From positions 806,001 through 870,000 of the forward strand of contig CP064981.1 of assembly GCA_016699555.1 (NCBI GenBank): a DNA stretch of 64,000 bases, written 5' to 3'. The notes beneath the pieces were generated by a model. That model saw only the letters and a list, made by a program, of their open reading frames with translations. It did not search any database and was not told the DNA's origin. The position numbers and the translations under genes are program-made. Numbering within the stretch: position 1 is the first letter of the stretch; every line of letters starts with the position of its first letter. Of this stretch, positions 8,138-17,477 are shown piece by piece. This DNA comes from Candidatus Iainarchaeum sp. GTDB lineage: Archaea; Iainarchaeota; Iainarchaeia; Iainarchaeales; VGJJ01.

Positions 8138-8226
8138 AGAAGGATTTTTCCAAAAAAGAGATTAATAGGCTATGGATGCCAGTTCGCCAGGAAAAAGCAT
8201 TTAAGCCCAAAATGAATACCATCGTC

Positions 8227-9309
8227 ATGCCATCCAAGCTTCCGCCGAAGCAAAAGTATAAGCAGCGTGCCCTGCGGTTCTTGGACAAGTCCACAAAGTC
8301 ATTCCGAAACATGACGCGACAGTATGAGAGACTAGGAAGAATCCAGGACTACCTCAGACAACACCCGGATGATGCCATCGTTCGCGTGAAATTTGAAGCA
8401 ATGAAGAAAACTTTTTTGAAATCCAATCGCGTGCGTGACCGACTCCAACAAGCCGCAGTGGCATATGGGAATTATCTCAATGAACCCGGAGCCGAACCCA
8501 TCAAAATACCAATAAGAGACTTAAAACGCGCCACGCGGGGATATTATGGCATACCGCAATTAGAAAATAAAGCTACCACCCATCCACCCAAACGCTTGGC
8601 CGGTCCAAAGCCTGTTTCCGCTCAACCCGATAAGAAACCAAGTGCCACGCCAACGAGGCTAGAAACGATGGTTCGCGCACAATTTAATGAACTAAGAAAC
8701 ACCAGCGAAGGCGGGAGCCTTGTCGCGGGGCCCTTGCTGCGTTACTTGCAAGAACCCATTTCTGCAAGGGCGCTTGCAAGCTTGCATGAGCGATTGAAAC
8801 AGATCAATCGCCTCCTGAACAATGGGAAAATAGGCGAGGCGGTAGAGCGATTCCAACAGACGAATGATGCCATTTCGATGCACCAGCGCAAACAAAAGAA
8901 AACAACTCCTTCGGCTCAGAAACCCGCTGCAAAGGAGCGCGAAGCCCGACCAAGCCGATTCAAAACTAAAGTGAAAAAAATATGGGAGCGAATGAAAAGC
9001 CCATTTAGCACGCGCAATAGAGTTGGAAAAAAATCCCCCAATGAGGCGCTCACCATTGTGTATAAAAAAATCCAGCCAAAAGTAAAAGGATCGATGACCC
9101 TATTTCGAGACTCGATTGCAGTACTGCGCAACGTATTGAATAATTCAGCGATTGACCCAGAACAAAAGAAAAAAATACCCTCCGCCATTCTTGCAGCCGC
9201 AACTCACATCGACCGCAATGAGCACCTCAAAGCAAAGGATCTGCTCGAATCCGCAGCAAAAGAAGTAAGGCCTTTAGTAAAAAGAAACTATATACGTGCA
9301 ATCGAATAA
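8227..9309 (+). CDS. orphan basic helical protein
   Basis: A ~360-residue protein with no domain I recognise. It is strongly basic and helical, with three blocks (residues ~1-100, ~150-240 and ~270-360) joined by Pro/Lys-rich linkers. The last helix pair (SAILAAATHIDRNEHLKAKDLLESAAKEV) resembles a TPR/HEPN-like helical hairpin. ATG 8227 is chosen for its distance from a CATTTAAG box; ATGs at 8176 and 8212 are in frame. It is one of several lysine/arginine-rich orphans in this window (9890, 16791, 38405, 47246, 58030). Its 3' end overlaps the convergent EndA-like gene by 22 bp. Confidence 0.55.
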   Translation: MPSKLPPKQKYKQRALRFLDKSTKSFRNMTRQYERLGRIQDYLRQHPDDAIVRVKFEAMKKTFLKSNRVRDRLQQAAVAYGNYLNEPGAEPIKIPIRDLKRATRGYYGIPQLENKATTHPPKRLAGPKPVSAQPDKKPSATPTRLETMVRAQFNELRNTSEGGSLVAGPLLRYLQEPISARALASLHERLKQINRLLNNGKIGEAVERFQQTNDAISMHQRKQKKTTPSAQKPAAKEREARPSRFKTKVKKIWERMKSPFSTRNRVGKKSPNEALTIVYKKIQPKVKGSMTLFRDSIAVLRNVLNNSAIDPEQKKKIPSAILAAATHIDRNEHLKAKDLLESAAKEVRPLVKRNYIRAIE

Positions 9310-9815
9310 TAATTCACTTCATTCTCTCCATCCACTACCGCCAACACGGCTTGCGTGTGCAGGGTTTGCGCTAGGCGGATGAAGCGCGCGAGTTGAGTGA
9401 GTGATAATCTTTCTTGCGGCGAATGCACATTCACAATCATTTCCGTGTGCGCTTCTCCAACTCTCTTTCCTTTTGGATAAACTCTAAAATCGCTTCCGAA
9501 TTTGAAACCCGTTTTCACCGAATGGCCTTTCGTGCGCAAATCATGAAATACTTGGAATTGGTTGAAGAAGTTGGGATTTGATTTTTGGAATTTTTGCAAG
9601 AGTTTTTCCGAGGCAATTCTTTTGTTCTTGGAATCCTTCACGGAAATCTTTTCTTTCTCGAGCAAGAAAACGAGTTCAAACGCATCCAAGACGAATTGTT
9701 TTTCCTTGTTTTCTCCGAATCCGCCATTGCGCAGCTGATCGGCCTTGCGGGGGTCCATGACGAGGCCTTTTTCCCCCATGAGCTTCACGACATCCGAGAT
9801 TTTTGCACTAGCCAT
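9288..9815 (-). CDS. EndA-family tRNA-splicing endonuclease subunit, catalytic Lys missing
   Basis: A 175-residue protein with both EndA domains: the N-terminal fold (VMDPRKADQLRNGGFGE…AFELVFLLEKEKISV) and the C-terminal nuclease fold (KFGSDFRVYPKGKRVGEAHTEMIVNV…AVLAVVDGENEVNYY). Catalytic Tyr (Y113) and His (H123) are present with the usual 10-residue spacing. The Lys expected 31 residues after the His is Thr (T154). It may be a structural subunit of a heteromeric enzyme or a diverged nuclease. Start 9815 sits ~27 nt from TTTAAAA at 9839-9845. Confidence 0.8.
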   Translation of the reverse strand: MASAKISDVVKLMGEKGLVMDPRKADQLRNGGFGENKEKQFVLDAFELVFLLEKEKISVKDSKNKRIASEKLLQKFQKSNPNFFNQFQVFHDLRTKGHSVKTGFKFGSDFRVYPKGKRVGEAHTEMIVNVHSPQERLSLTQLARFIRLAQTLHTQAVLAVVDGENEVNYYSIARI

Positions 9816-9838
9816 ACGCAAGCGCTGGAAAATGGAGC

Positions 9839-9868
9839 TTTTAAACGCGTGCCAGGAAGGAATAAAAG
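9839..9868. promoter_or_regulatory. divergent TATA boxes between EndA-like and orphan gene
   Basis: TTTAAAA (read on minus, 9839-9845) lies ~27 nt from the 9815 start, and AATAAAAG (plus, 9861-9868) lies ~26 nt from the 9890 start. The two promoters overlap, so transcription of the two leaderless genes may compete. Confidence 0.55.
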
Positions 9869-9889
9869 TCTCTATCACCACATCCCCTC

Positions 9890-10408
9890 ATGGCCACTCC
9901 CCCAAGAAAACGTTGGCGAAAAATACCATCCAAGCGCCTGGTTCGTGCAGGAGTCCTCACGCGTTTCGCGCGCGCATATGAACTGGCCGCGGAAGCAGGA
10001 AAACTCCGCCCCAGCAAGAAAGAAAAACAAGCCCGGATTAAGAAGGCCTTGGAGTGGATAACGCGGCGGTATCCCACTAAACTCCCGGAACTCCATCACC
10101 AGCTCGATACTCAGCTCCATCGGTTGAGCGATCAACTCTGGCGATTGACATGGATAACATCCCGGAATGATGACCCCGTGAATGCAGCCGAACGCGAAAG
10201 GATGTCGCGTGCGAAGGGCGGTATTGTGGACTTCCTGTATTCCACGAATAGCCTACAAGCCAAACTCTACGCTTTCGCTCGATTACGGATGATCCTGCAG
10301 GCGAGTAAGATATTGCTGCAAAGACATGACATCGAACGCCAGCGCATCATGATCCAACAAGTCGAACGCCTCCAAAAAGAACTCCAACAGGGAGGATGGG
10401 GAGCATAA
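9890..10408 (+). CDS. orphan basic helical protein
   Basis: A 172-residue, very basic, all-helical protein (MATPPRKRWRKIPSKR at the start, long amphipathic helices to the end). I recognise no family. A TATA box 26 nt upstream supports a leaderless start at this ATG. The gene is divergent from the EndA-like gene and is followed 46 bp later by trpS. The composition suggests nucleic-acid or ribosome binding, which is inference only. Confidence 0.55.
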   Translation: MATPPRKRWRKIPSKRLVRAGVLTRFARAYELAAEAGKLRPSKKEKQARIKKALEWITRRYPTKLPELHHQLDTQLHRLSDQLWRLTWITSRNDDPVNAAERERMSRAKGGIVDFLYSTNSLQAKLYAFARLRMILQASKILLQRHDIERQRIMIQQVERLQKELQQGGWGA

Positions 10409-10454
10409 GCTGCCCACCCTTTCTTTTAAACACGAAGTCGCATGCATTGGGTAT

Positions 10455-11570
10455 ATGACCGCTTCCCAAGAGACACGACCCGCCATCGACCCATGGGGAG
10501 ACAATCTGATCCAGGACTACAAGAAAGTAGTCACGCAATTCGGATTGGAACCCTTTGACGCGAAGCCCTTCCCGGAACCCAATCGCCTCATGCGCAGAGG
10601 CATTACTTTCGCGGGAAGGGATTTGAAGCGCATCGCGGAATGCATCCAAAAAAAGAAGCCCTTCTACACGCTGACCGGGATACAACCCAGCGCCGAAAAA
10701 ATCCATTTGGGAACGCGCAGCGTCATCGAGAACGTGAAATACTTCCAAGAGCATGGCGCCAAAACCTTTGTCCTAGTCGCCGACCTCGAGTCAGCAGCCA
10801 CGCGCGGAATTTCGGTCGAAGAGGGAAAAAAACGCGCCATCCAATTCCACATTCCCGCCTACTTGGCGTTGGGGCTGGACATCGAAAAGACACAATTCTA
10901 TTTCCAGAGCGAAAACCCCACGACTTTCAGACTGGCCTTTGAGGCATCGCAAAAAATCACACTGAACGAATTCAAGGGAGCCTATGGAAACCCGGATCCC
11001 GGAAAAATAATGGCCGCACTCGCACAGTTTGCCGATATGATTTTGCCGCAAGAATTGGAGAAGAAACCTTTCCCCGGAATCATCCCCGTCGGAATCGACC
11101 AGGAACCCCACATCCGGTTGTGCCGCGATTACTTGCACAAAATCGAATCGCAGAAACGATTCATGCCCATTTCGTCCATCTACAACAAATTCATGCCCTC
11201 CATGGATGGACAACTGAAGATGTCCAAGTCCAACCCCAAGGGAAGCATTTCCTTGCCCGAGGACCCCAAGGCGGCCGAGAAAGTCATCAAGTCCGCCTTC
11301 ACCGGCGGCCGCGCGACCATGGAAGAACAACGCCGCTTGGGCGCGGAAGTGGACAAGGACATGGTGTTCGAATTGCTCAAGCAACATTTGGTGGAAAGCG
11401 ACAAAGATCTCGAGAAGATCCGCATGGAATATGCGGCCGGGAAAATGCTTTCCGGAGAAATCAAACAACTCGCTTCCGAGAAAATGGCTCAGTTTTTGGA
11501 GAAGTTCGATGCAGACATGGACTATTACCAAAAACATATTAAGGACGTGCAATTCTTAGGATTCGAATGA
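10455..11570 (+). CDS. trpS: tryptophanyl-tRNA synthetase
   Basis: A 371-residue class I synthetase of the archaeal/eukaryotic type. The HIGH-equivalent is PSAEKIHLGT (~residue 80) and KMSKS appears exactly in GQLKMSKSN (~residue 256), preceded by the SSIYNKFMPSMDG segment. It charges tRNA-Trp with tryptophan; tRNA-Trp(CCA) is at 60069 in this window. A TATA box (CTTTTAAAC) ~29 nt upstream fits the ATG. The stop overlaps the next gene by 4 nt. Confidence 0.95.
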   Translation: MTASQETRPAIDPWGDNLIQDYKKVVTQFGLEPFDAKPFPEPNRLMRRGITFAGRDLKRIAECIQKKKPFYTLTGIQPSAEKIHLGTRSVIENVKYFQEHGAKTFVLVADLESAATRGISVEEGKKRAIQFHIPAYLALGLDIEKTQFYFQSENPTTFRLAFEASQKITLNEFKGAYGNPDPGKIMAALAQFADMILPQELEKKPFPGIIPVGIDQEPHIRLCRDYLHKIESQKRFMPISSIYNKFMPSMDGQLKMSKSNPKGSISLPEDPKAAEKVIKSAFTGGRATMEEQRRLGAEVDKDMVFELLKQHLVESDKDLEKIRMEYAAGKMLSGEIKQLASEKMAQFLEKFDADMDYYQKHIKDVQFLGFE

Positions 11571-11848
11571 CCTGGATCGTTTCCGCTTTCATCAAGGACC
11601 TGCAAGACAAGAGCTCGACGCACTGGAGTCTCGTCGTCACGCTCCTCATCATGGCGTTCGCGCGCGCGAATGTGTATGCGCTGGTGCCCATCGACGCATT
11701 CCTCAAATCCCTCGTCGCTTCCACGGATGCGCAATCGTTGATGGTGATGGAATGGTTCGCTTTCTTGGCCGCAGGAATCCTACTCTTCCTCGTCTTCACC
11801 GGCGTCTTCGAATTGGTTTTCCGCCTCCAACGTAAGGGGAAAAAATAA
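11567..11848 (+). CDS. small membrane protein coupled to trpS
   Basis: A 93-residue protein with two predicted membrane helices (SLVVTLLIMAFARANVYALV and WFAFLAAGILLFLVFTGVFELVF) and a basic C-terminal tail. It starts within the ATGA overlap at the end of trpS, so translation is probably coupled. No family recognised. Confidence 0.6.
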   Translation: MTWIVSAFIKDLQDKSSTHWSLVVTLLIMAFARANVYALVPIDAFLKSLVASTDAQSLMVMEWFAFLAAGILLFLVFTGVFELVFRLQRKGKK

Positions 11849-11853
11849 ACGCA

Positions 11854-12228
11854 TCAGATGATTTCCACCGGAATCTGCGTGTGGTGCTGCAATTGCAGCT
11901 GCATGTGATCGAAGTGAGGATTCTTTTCCGCGTTGTGCAATACGATCTTCTTCACCTGTTTCATCTCGGCGATTTGAGCTATTTTTTCGATGGTGCTGCC
12001 CCACTCGATGATATCATTGCATAATTTCTTGTGCGCGCGGATGGATCGCTTCAACGCATCCGTGGTCTTGCGCCCATTCAATATCTCGCTGGCCTTGAAT
12101 CCGAAATCCGTGGCGGAACCCGAATCCAGCACCAACAGCACATGCACGACCGAGGCACCCTTTACGGCGTGCGAAACAAATGCATCCGAGCAATCTTTTG
12201 GGGAAAGCACGGGAATGAGGATGCGCAT
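11854..12228 (-). CDS. universal-stress-protein-like alpha/beta protein
   Basis: A 124-residue protein beginning MRILIPVLSPKDCSDAF with a helix pair in the middle and VKKIVLHNAEKNPHF near the end. This is the Rossmann-like order of UspA-type proteins. The ATP-binding GxxGxxxxGS motif of nucleotide-binding Usp proteins is not present. It stands alone, convergent with the trpS operon and divergent from a methyltransferase. Confidence 0.5.
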   Translation of the reverse strand: MRILIPVLSPKDCSDAFVSHAVKGASVVHVLLVLDSGSATDFGFKASEILNGRKTTDALKRSIRAHKKLCNDIIEWGSTIEKIAQIAEMKQVKKIVLHNAEKNPHFDHMQLQLQHHTQIPVEII

Positions 12229-12274
12229 ACTCCAACTGATGCAATTTCCATTTTTAAGCGCAATGAAAGGAATT

Positions 12275-13045
12275 ATGTATTATCCAAGGAAGGGGTTGCT
12301 TAATCGTTATAATGCACGCACCCGAATGTATCCTATGAACGATTTGCCTAGCCCAGAAGTTTATGAAAAAGAATTCAAGTATATGCCATGGGGCGAACTA
12401 ATCAATGACTTGCTCCAACTTATCGAGCGAGACGTCAAACCCCAATCGGAATTACTCGATCTCATGTGCGGCCCGGGTTATTTGTTGAGCAAAATTAGCA
12501 CGATGCGACCTGACTTAAAATTGACGGGGGTGGACATTGATAAGCGTTACACTCATTATACTAGAAACAAATACTCATCCATCGAATGCATCACTGCTGA
12601 CGTACTAAAGTGGCAAACGAATAGGAAATTCGATACGATAGTATGCACGGGAGGGATCCATCACATTCCTTACCCACAGCAACATGCAATCGTGCAGAAA
12701 ATTTTTACACTCTTGAATGATGATGGATTTTGCATCGTTGCCGACCCTTATGTTTCCGACTACTCAAATGAAGAAGAAAGAAAGTTGGCAGCAGCAGAGT
12801 TGGGGTATGAGTATCTGGCAGCAGTGATTAGAAAAAATGCCCCGAACGAAATCATCACGGCAGCCGTTGACATCCTTGAAAATGACTTATTCATGACTGA
12901 ATACAAAACATCGGTGAAAAAGAATACGCTACTCTTCAAAAAATATTTCTCATCCGTTGAAATCCATAAAACATGGCCTAAAAAAGAATCAGAATATGGG
13001 GACTATTATTTTATATTGAAAAAATCAACCCACATACGCAAATGA
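12275..13045 (+). CDS. SAM-dependent methyltransferase (class I)
   Basis: A Rossmann methyltransferase: motif I LLDLMCGPGYLLSKI, motif II LTGVDIDKRY, motif IV-like FDTIVCTGGIHHIPYPQQ, and a LLNDDGFCIVADPY strand. The substrate is unknown; the HHI loop resembles small-molecule methyltransferases. The start is uncertain: ATG 12275 follows a TTTTTAAG box, while ATG 12335 (giving 236 aa) lies ~24 nt from TTATAAT. The gene is visibly more AT-rich than its neighbours. Its 3' end overlaps the convergent gene by 21 bp. Confidence 0.7.
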   Translation: MYYPRKGLLNRYNARTRMYPMNDLPSPEVYEKEFKYMPWGELINDLLQLIERDVKPQSELLDLMCGPGYLLSKISTMRPDLKLTGVDIDKRYTHYTRNKYSSIECITADVLKWQTNRKFDTIVCTGGIHHIPYPQQHAIVQKIFTLLNDDGFCIVADPYVSDYSNEEERKLAAAELGYEYLAAVIRKNAPNEIITAAVDILENDLFMTEYKTSVKKNTLLFKKYFSSVEIHKTWPKKESEYGDYYFILKKSTHIRK

Positions 13046-13834
13046 ATCCTTGCGCTTCTCGATGATGCTGCCTTCTTCCTTGGCGAACTCCAGGATGATC
13101 TTCGCCAACACGGGCGGCAACTTGCTCGTGGCAGCGATCTCTTTCAACTCGGCTTTCTTCAACCCCTTCATGGCCTGCATGACAAGGGGCATCTGCGCTT
13201 CGAGTTGAGCCGCTACGATGAGGTAGTAGAATCCGTCGAAGGTCTTCAATCCCTTCACTTCATTCGATTTCATGCGATCCGCCAACTCATACGAGCGCTG
13301 CTTCGCCGCACCCTCATTGCGCAAAATCTCAAACCCATCCGTGTCCAGGCGGTATTCTTCCACGGGCTTCTCTGAAATGATCGTGGGAATCGCACGCGCG
13401 GGAGCAGCAGGCGCAGGAGTTGCACTCAAGCGCACTTCGCGATAGATCCCTAAGTTGTATTTGGGAGAGGAACGGAATGCCTCCACTTTCTTGTTCAACA
13501 ATAACTCCTTGAACGCGCGCTGCTCTTCCGAGGAAAGGAATTGCTCAAATTTCCCTTCCACTAAATCACCGGGCCCATGGGTTTTCATGAGGCGCAATAT
13601 CTTGAGATGGATGGGCTGTAATACAAAGTCACCTGCAGGAACGGATGCAATCGGAGAAGTGGGAGAAATGGAAGATGCGCCATTTTGGAGAGGACTGGTG
13701 TTTGTGAGAATCCAAATCCCATCTTTCACGTACGAAAGCTCAAGTTCTCCTTCCGCTGGCAAGCGTAATCCTTGGGTTTCTTGGGGAGAAATGGACTCCA
13801 ATAATTTCCGGATCGGAATACGGGCATTAGGCAT
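13025..13834 (-). CDS. hypothetical protein, possible winged-helix content
   Basis: A 269-residue protein of unknown family. The middle contains a Pro/Ala/Ser linker. The C-terminal ~90 residues (MQAMKGLKKAELKEIAATSKLPPVLAKIILEFAKEEGSIIEKRKDSFAYV) read like a winged helix: helix, helix, recognition-type helix, wing. Another helical segment, LQPIHLKILRLMKTHGPGDLVEGKFEQFLSSEEQRAF, could be a second one. It lies downstream of the KaiC-like gene on the same strand (84 bp) and may be a DNA-binding partner. Confidence 0.45.
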   Translation of the reverse strand: MPNARIPIRKLLESISPQETQGLRLPAEGELELSYVKDGIWILTNTSPLQNGASSISPTSPIASVPAGDFVLQPIHLKILRLMKTHGPGDLVEGKFEQFLSSEEQRAFKELLLNKKVEAFRSSPKYNLGIYREVRLSATPAPAAPARAIPTIISEKPVEEYRLDTDGFEILRNEGAAKQRSYELADRMKSNEVKGLKTFDGFYYLIVAAQLEAQMPLVMQAMKGLKKAELKEIAATSKLPPVLAKIILEFAKEEGSIIEKRKDSFAYVG

Positions 13835-13918
13835 AGGGGATTAACGAACTCTCCGCCGACCTAGCTTTAAAGCTACGGGAAATAAATCGCCAAAGCCCGG
13901 CAGGAGGAGTAGCTACCA

Positions 13919-14716
13919 TTAGCCGCCCAGCAAATCCTTGGGAGGGACAATTGCCACGCCGCTCTTGGTGAAGTGCATGTCCATGACCCCATTATAGTGA
14001 TTCGTCCCCCGCATCTTCAGGACCTCGATCTTGTGCTTGCGGTGGATGTTGCCGTTTTCGTCCTCGACCTTGCTGTAATAGAACAACACGATCCCATCCG
14101 TGAGAAAACCAATCTCCCCCGCAGTGCCTTCTTTTTCCGTTGAGATTTCTTCGGCGATGATAAGGGAGGTGCATCCCCACTTCACGAGGAAATCAAAAAA
14201 CACCAACAAGGCCTCGCGCTGCTTGTATTCGTCGCGGAACAGCAAGCCATAGGCGGTAATCGAATCGATCACCAACCGTTTCGCGCCGATTTCCTGGATG
14301 GCATCCCTTACCGCGCCACCGCCTTCTTCCAACAACTTATTGACTTGGTGGGCCTTGTAGAAGAGGTGACGCGCCAATCCCTGCTGCTCCAACGCATAGA
14401 AGTCCCACCCAAAATTGAGGGCATGACGGAAGATACTGTCCTTCGACTCGGCGAAGCTCAAGTACACCCCGGGCTCGTTGTATTGAATGGCTCCCTGATA
14501 GAGGAATTGCAACGAAAACGTCGTCTTGCCCGTGCCCGCATAACCTTGCACGAGCGTATTCGTCTTTTCCTCGAGCCCACCCTCGATCAGCTCATCGAAG
14601 CCGGGAATCCCCGTGGGGATGCGACGGATGTTGGGCTTCGAATTGGGGATAGCAGCCGGGACAACAGGCACTTCAGGCATGCCAAGAGAAAATGGATAAG
14701 GCTTATTAAAGGCCAT
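13919..14716 (-). CDS. KaiC/RadA-like RecA-fold ATPase
   Basis: A 265-residue single-domain KaiC-type ATPase. It opens with RRIPTGIPGFDELIEGGLEEKTNTLVQGYAGTGKTT, in which GYAGTGKT (~59-66) is Walker A. KRLVIDSITAY is Walker B, and the segment CTSLIIAEEI and the 'FLTDGIVLFYYSKVEDENGNIHRKHKIEVLKMRGTNH' tail are standard for archaeal KaiC-like proteins. Such proteins act in signalling or motility regulation. No second ATPase domain is fused. ATG 14680 (MPEVPVVP) is an alternative start. Confidence 0.85.
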   Translation of the reverse strand: MAFNKPYPFSLGMPEVPVVPAAIPNSKPNIRRIPTGIPGFDELIEGGLEEKTNTLVQGYAGTGKTTFSLQFLYQGAIQYNEPGVYLSFAESKDSIFRHALNFGWDFYALEQQGLARHLFYKAHQVNKLLEEGGGAVRDAIQEIGAKRLVIDSITAYGLLFRDEYKQREALLVFFDFLVKWGCTSLIIAEEISTEKEGTAGEIGFLTDGIVLFYYSKVEDENGNIHRKHKIEVLKMRGTNHYNGVMDMHFTKSGVAIVPPKDLLGG

Positions 14717-14798
14717 TCCAAAGCCCAGAGAACCACCCCATCATACGTCGGCGGCACGCGACAAGGGCGCTTAAAATCATGCCGTTCATCTTTCATGC

Positions 14799-16739
14799 AT
14801 GCTGCCGGAGGGAGTCCCATTTCGATTCGATTCGGCAAGGCCAATCCAGGAAAAACTCATCACGGATGCGCACAACGCATTCATGGAAAAGAAAATACTC
14901 CTTGCACATGCTGAAACGGGATTAGGAAAGACAGATGCATCGCTTTCGGCGGCCATCGGAGCGATGCTCAAATTGGAGCCGCAGAAGACCATTCTTTTCC
15001 TCACCCCCAAGAATGCACAGCACCAGATCGCACTCGAAGTATTACGCGGACTCAACACCAAGTTCGACCTGAAATTACGCGTCGTCGATCTCGTCGGAAA
15101 AAAACACATGTGCGCGGACGAAGCCGTTTCCCAGAAAGAAGGAAGGGGATTCTATGAGATGTGCAGCAAGAAAAAACGCTTCGAGGCCTGCACATTCTAC
15201 GGCAACAGCAAGGGATACGATCTCGCCGGCAGAGAAAAAGCAAAAATGGGCAAAACGGAGTTTGTAAAATTCATGAATGGGATCTTTTCCTCCGAAGAGA
15301 TCAAAGAAGAAGCCGAGGCATTCCAGTTAGGGCTTACGCCCTTCGGGTTATGCCCCTACGAGGCCGCGCTCGAACTCGCAAAAAAAGCGAACGTCATCAT
15401 CGCCGACTACTTCCATATCTTTTCTCCCGGCGTCGCGGAGCAGATCCTTCCAAAGTTAGGGAAAAAACCCGAGGACATCATCCTCATCGTGGACGAAGCC
15501 CATAATCTCCCCGAGCGCGTGCGCGGTCTCCTCTCGACGTCGCTTTCTACTTTCAATCTCCGCAAAGCCAGGGAAGAAGCGCTATTCCTCGAACAGAAAG
15601 TGTTGGCCGAACAATTACTGGAACTCGAAAAAGCCATCCAACAATTCGGGGAGAGCAAGCTCTCGACCGCGAAAGAACGCGAAGCCACGCTCAAGATGCA
15701 AGACCTCACCAGCGCCGTGAAAGCGAGCATCCCCCATTTAGAGGAGATGGCGCTCGACTGCGAGCGATTCGGAGTGGACTACCTCGAAAAAAGCCAACGC
15801 GATTCCGCCACGCTCATCGGAGTGGGAGAATTCTTGGACGCATGGGCGCAAGAGATCGAAGGGCAAGTGCGCGTGCTCAAGAAATGGGGAAACAACACCA
15901 ATGATTACTCGCTCTCGCTGAAGGGATTGGATCCCTCCCCCATCACGAACAAGATCCTCTCCAGCGTCCACGCTGCACTCTTGATGTCGGGGACCTTGCA
16001 CCCATTGGAGATGTACGCGGACGTGTTAGGGGCGCCAAAGGAACGCGTGCGCCTGGAACAATACGCTTCGCCTTTCAATCCCAAAAACAGGCTCAACCTC
16101 ATCGTGACCACGGTAACGACCCAATACACGCAGCGCAACGAGAGCGAGTACGATAAGATCGCTGCGCACGCAGTCGAGATCGTCAATGCCATCCCGGGAA
16201 ATTCGATCGTCTTCTTCCCCTCATTCGCCATGCTCGACATCATCGGCAATCGCATGGTGGAAAAGATCCCGCGCCACGTGTTGCGGCAACGCGAGGGAAT
16301 GAGCATCGCCGAAACCCAGCAACTCCTCCAGGAATTCCGCGGACACGCACAAGCATTCGGGTGCGTGCTCCTCGCGTGCGCGAGCGGGAGCATCGCCGAG
16401 GGATTGGATTTTCCCGGGAACCAATTGCTGGCGGCCGTGATCGTGGGAATTCCGCTTGCGGAGATGAACCTGGAAACCCAAGCGTTGGTGCAGTACTACG
16501 ACCACAAGTTCAAGCAGGGATGGCATTACGGTTACATCTTCCCGGCCATGGGAAAGGCCATCCAAGCATCGGGAAGGGTCATCCGCACGCCCGAGGACCA
16601 AGGGATCATCGTTTTCTTGGACAAACGCTATGCGTGGGACAACTACAAGAACTGCCTCCCACCCACGCAAGAATTCACCATCACCCCCACCCCGCTCGAG
16701 GATGTCAAACGCTTCTGGAAGGAGCGCGCGGGAAATTAA
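14799..16739 (+). CDS. XPD/Rad3-DinG family Fe-S DNA helicase
   Basis: A 646-residue SF2 helicase. Walker A is AETGLGKTD (39-46), DEAH is 232-235, motif V includes ASGSIAEGLDFPG and motif VI is QASGRVIRTPEDQG. Four cysteines between motifs I and II (C105, C122, C131, C185) match the XPD 4Fe-4S cluster. It should unwind DNA 5'-3' in repair or R-loop/D-loop processing. Compared with archaeal XPD the arch region is short. A GCGCTTAAAATC TATA box lies 26 nt upstream, so the mRNA is probably leaderless. Confidence 0.88.
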   Translation: MLPEGVPFRFDSARPIQEKLITDAHNAFMEKKILLAHAETGLGKTDASLSAAIGAMLKLEPQKTILFLTPKNAQHQIALEVLRGLNTKFDLKLRVVDLVGKKHMCADEAVSQKEGRGFYEMCSKKKRFEACTFYGNSKGYDLAGREKAKMGKTEFVKFMNGIFSSEEIKEEAEAFQLGLTPFGLCPYEAALELAKKANVIIADYFHIFSPGVAEQILPKLGKKPEDIILIVDEAHNLPERVRGLLSTSLSTFNLRKAREEALFLEQKVLAEQLLELEKAIQQFGESKLSTAKEREATLKMQDLTSAVKASIPHLEEMALDCERFGVDYLEKSQRDSATLIGVGEFLDAWAQEIEGQVRVLKKWGNNTNDYSLSLKGLDPSPITNKILSSVHAALLMSGTLHPLEMYADVLGAPKERVRLEQYASPFNPKNRLNLIVTTVTTQYTQRNESEYDKIAAHAVEIVNAIPGNSIVFFPSFAMLDIIGNRMVEKIPRHVLRQREGMSIAETQQLLQEFRGHAQAFGCVLLACASGSIAEGLDFPGNQLLAAVIVGIPLAEMNLETQALVQYYDHKFKQGWHYGYIFPAMGKAIQASGRVIRTPEDQGIIVFLDKRYAWDNYKNCLPPTQEFTITPTPLEDVKRFWKERAGN

Positions 16740-16790
16740 CGGTCGCACGAACATAACACTTATTATTCAAGGGCGCACTCACTCACGCAT

Positions 16791-17477
16791 ATGGGAATCG
16801 CTATCCGCCCCAGCACGCGCCGCATGCGCAAGGCAACCCGTCGATTCGTCGAATGGCAAAATGCCAGCGCGCTCGCGGCGGCGCCTATTGCACCCACGCG
16901 CAAGATGCAGCGCGTCAAACAACGCCAAGTCATGCTGCAGGGAAAAGCAGCAACCACGCAAGCGGCTGTCGCCACCGTGCTTGCGCGACGCGCCGCAGCA
17001 AAAGCACGTCGCCCCGCATTGTTGCGATGGACTCCCTTGCTGAATCGTCGCGAGCGTAAACTCAACATCCGCGTGGCATCGCTGCAGGCGCAAGAGCGCG
17101 CGGAAGGAAATGTATTCAGGTCGCTCGAAGCGGCAAAAAAAGCGGCGCTAACGGCCGATGCAAAACAACGCGAAGAGGCGTACAAGCGCGCCGACGCCCG
17201 ATTGGCGCCAAAACTCACCACCCTCAAAAAGCGCTACACGCAACGCATCGCAAATATCCAACGCCTGTATGGGGGATCCATGTATGCAAGCCTCAACCCG
17301 CGCCAGCAAGCAAAGCTCGCGGGATGGTTCACGGATGCCATGCGCAAGATCAATGGCATTTCAAACGGTACCACGCTCATCATGGCGCATGCCTTGTTGG
17401 CGGATTCCCAAGAATACCTCCGCAACCGCGACTACCGAAGGGCCGCGCGCATGCTCTATCGCATCACCCAATTATAG
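16791..17477 (+). CDS. orphan Arg/Ala-rich helical protein
   Basis: A 228-residue, extremely basic protein composed largely of Arg, Ala, Lys and Gln in long helices. There are two parts: residues ~1-100 (RRMRKATRRFVEWQNASALAAA) and a C-terminal bundle ending QEYLRNRDYRRAARMLYRITQL. That end recalls the final helix pair of the 8227 protein. TATA-like CACTTATTATTC lies ~28 nt upstream. No known family; nucleic-acid binding or compaction is plausible from composition alone. Confidence 0.5.
   Translation: MGIAIRPSTRRMRKATRRFVEWQNASALAAAPIAPTRKMQRVKQRQVMLQGKAATTQAAVATVLARRAAAKARRPALLRWTPLLNRRERKLNIRVASLQAQERAEGNVFRSLEAAKKAALTADAKQREEAYKRADARLAPKLTTLKKRYTQRIANIQRLYGGSMYASLNPRQQAKLAGWFTDAMRKINGISNGTTLIMAHALLADSQEYLRNRDYRRAARMLYRITQL

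Noticed and set aside
10791..11552. 253-codon antisense frame inside trpS
   Set aside because: No protein-like pattern; trpS has KMSKS and correct length in the opposite direction.
11990..12274. N-terminal extension of the 12275 methyltransferase
   Set aside because: It is antisense to the Usp-like gene at 11854-12228 and has no methyltransferase feature.
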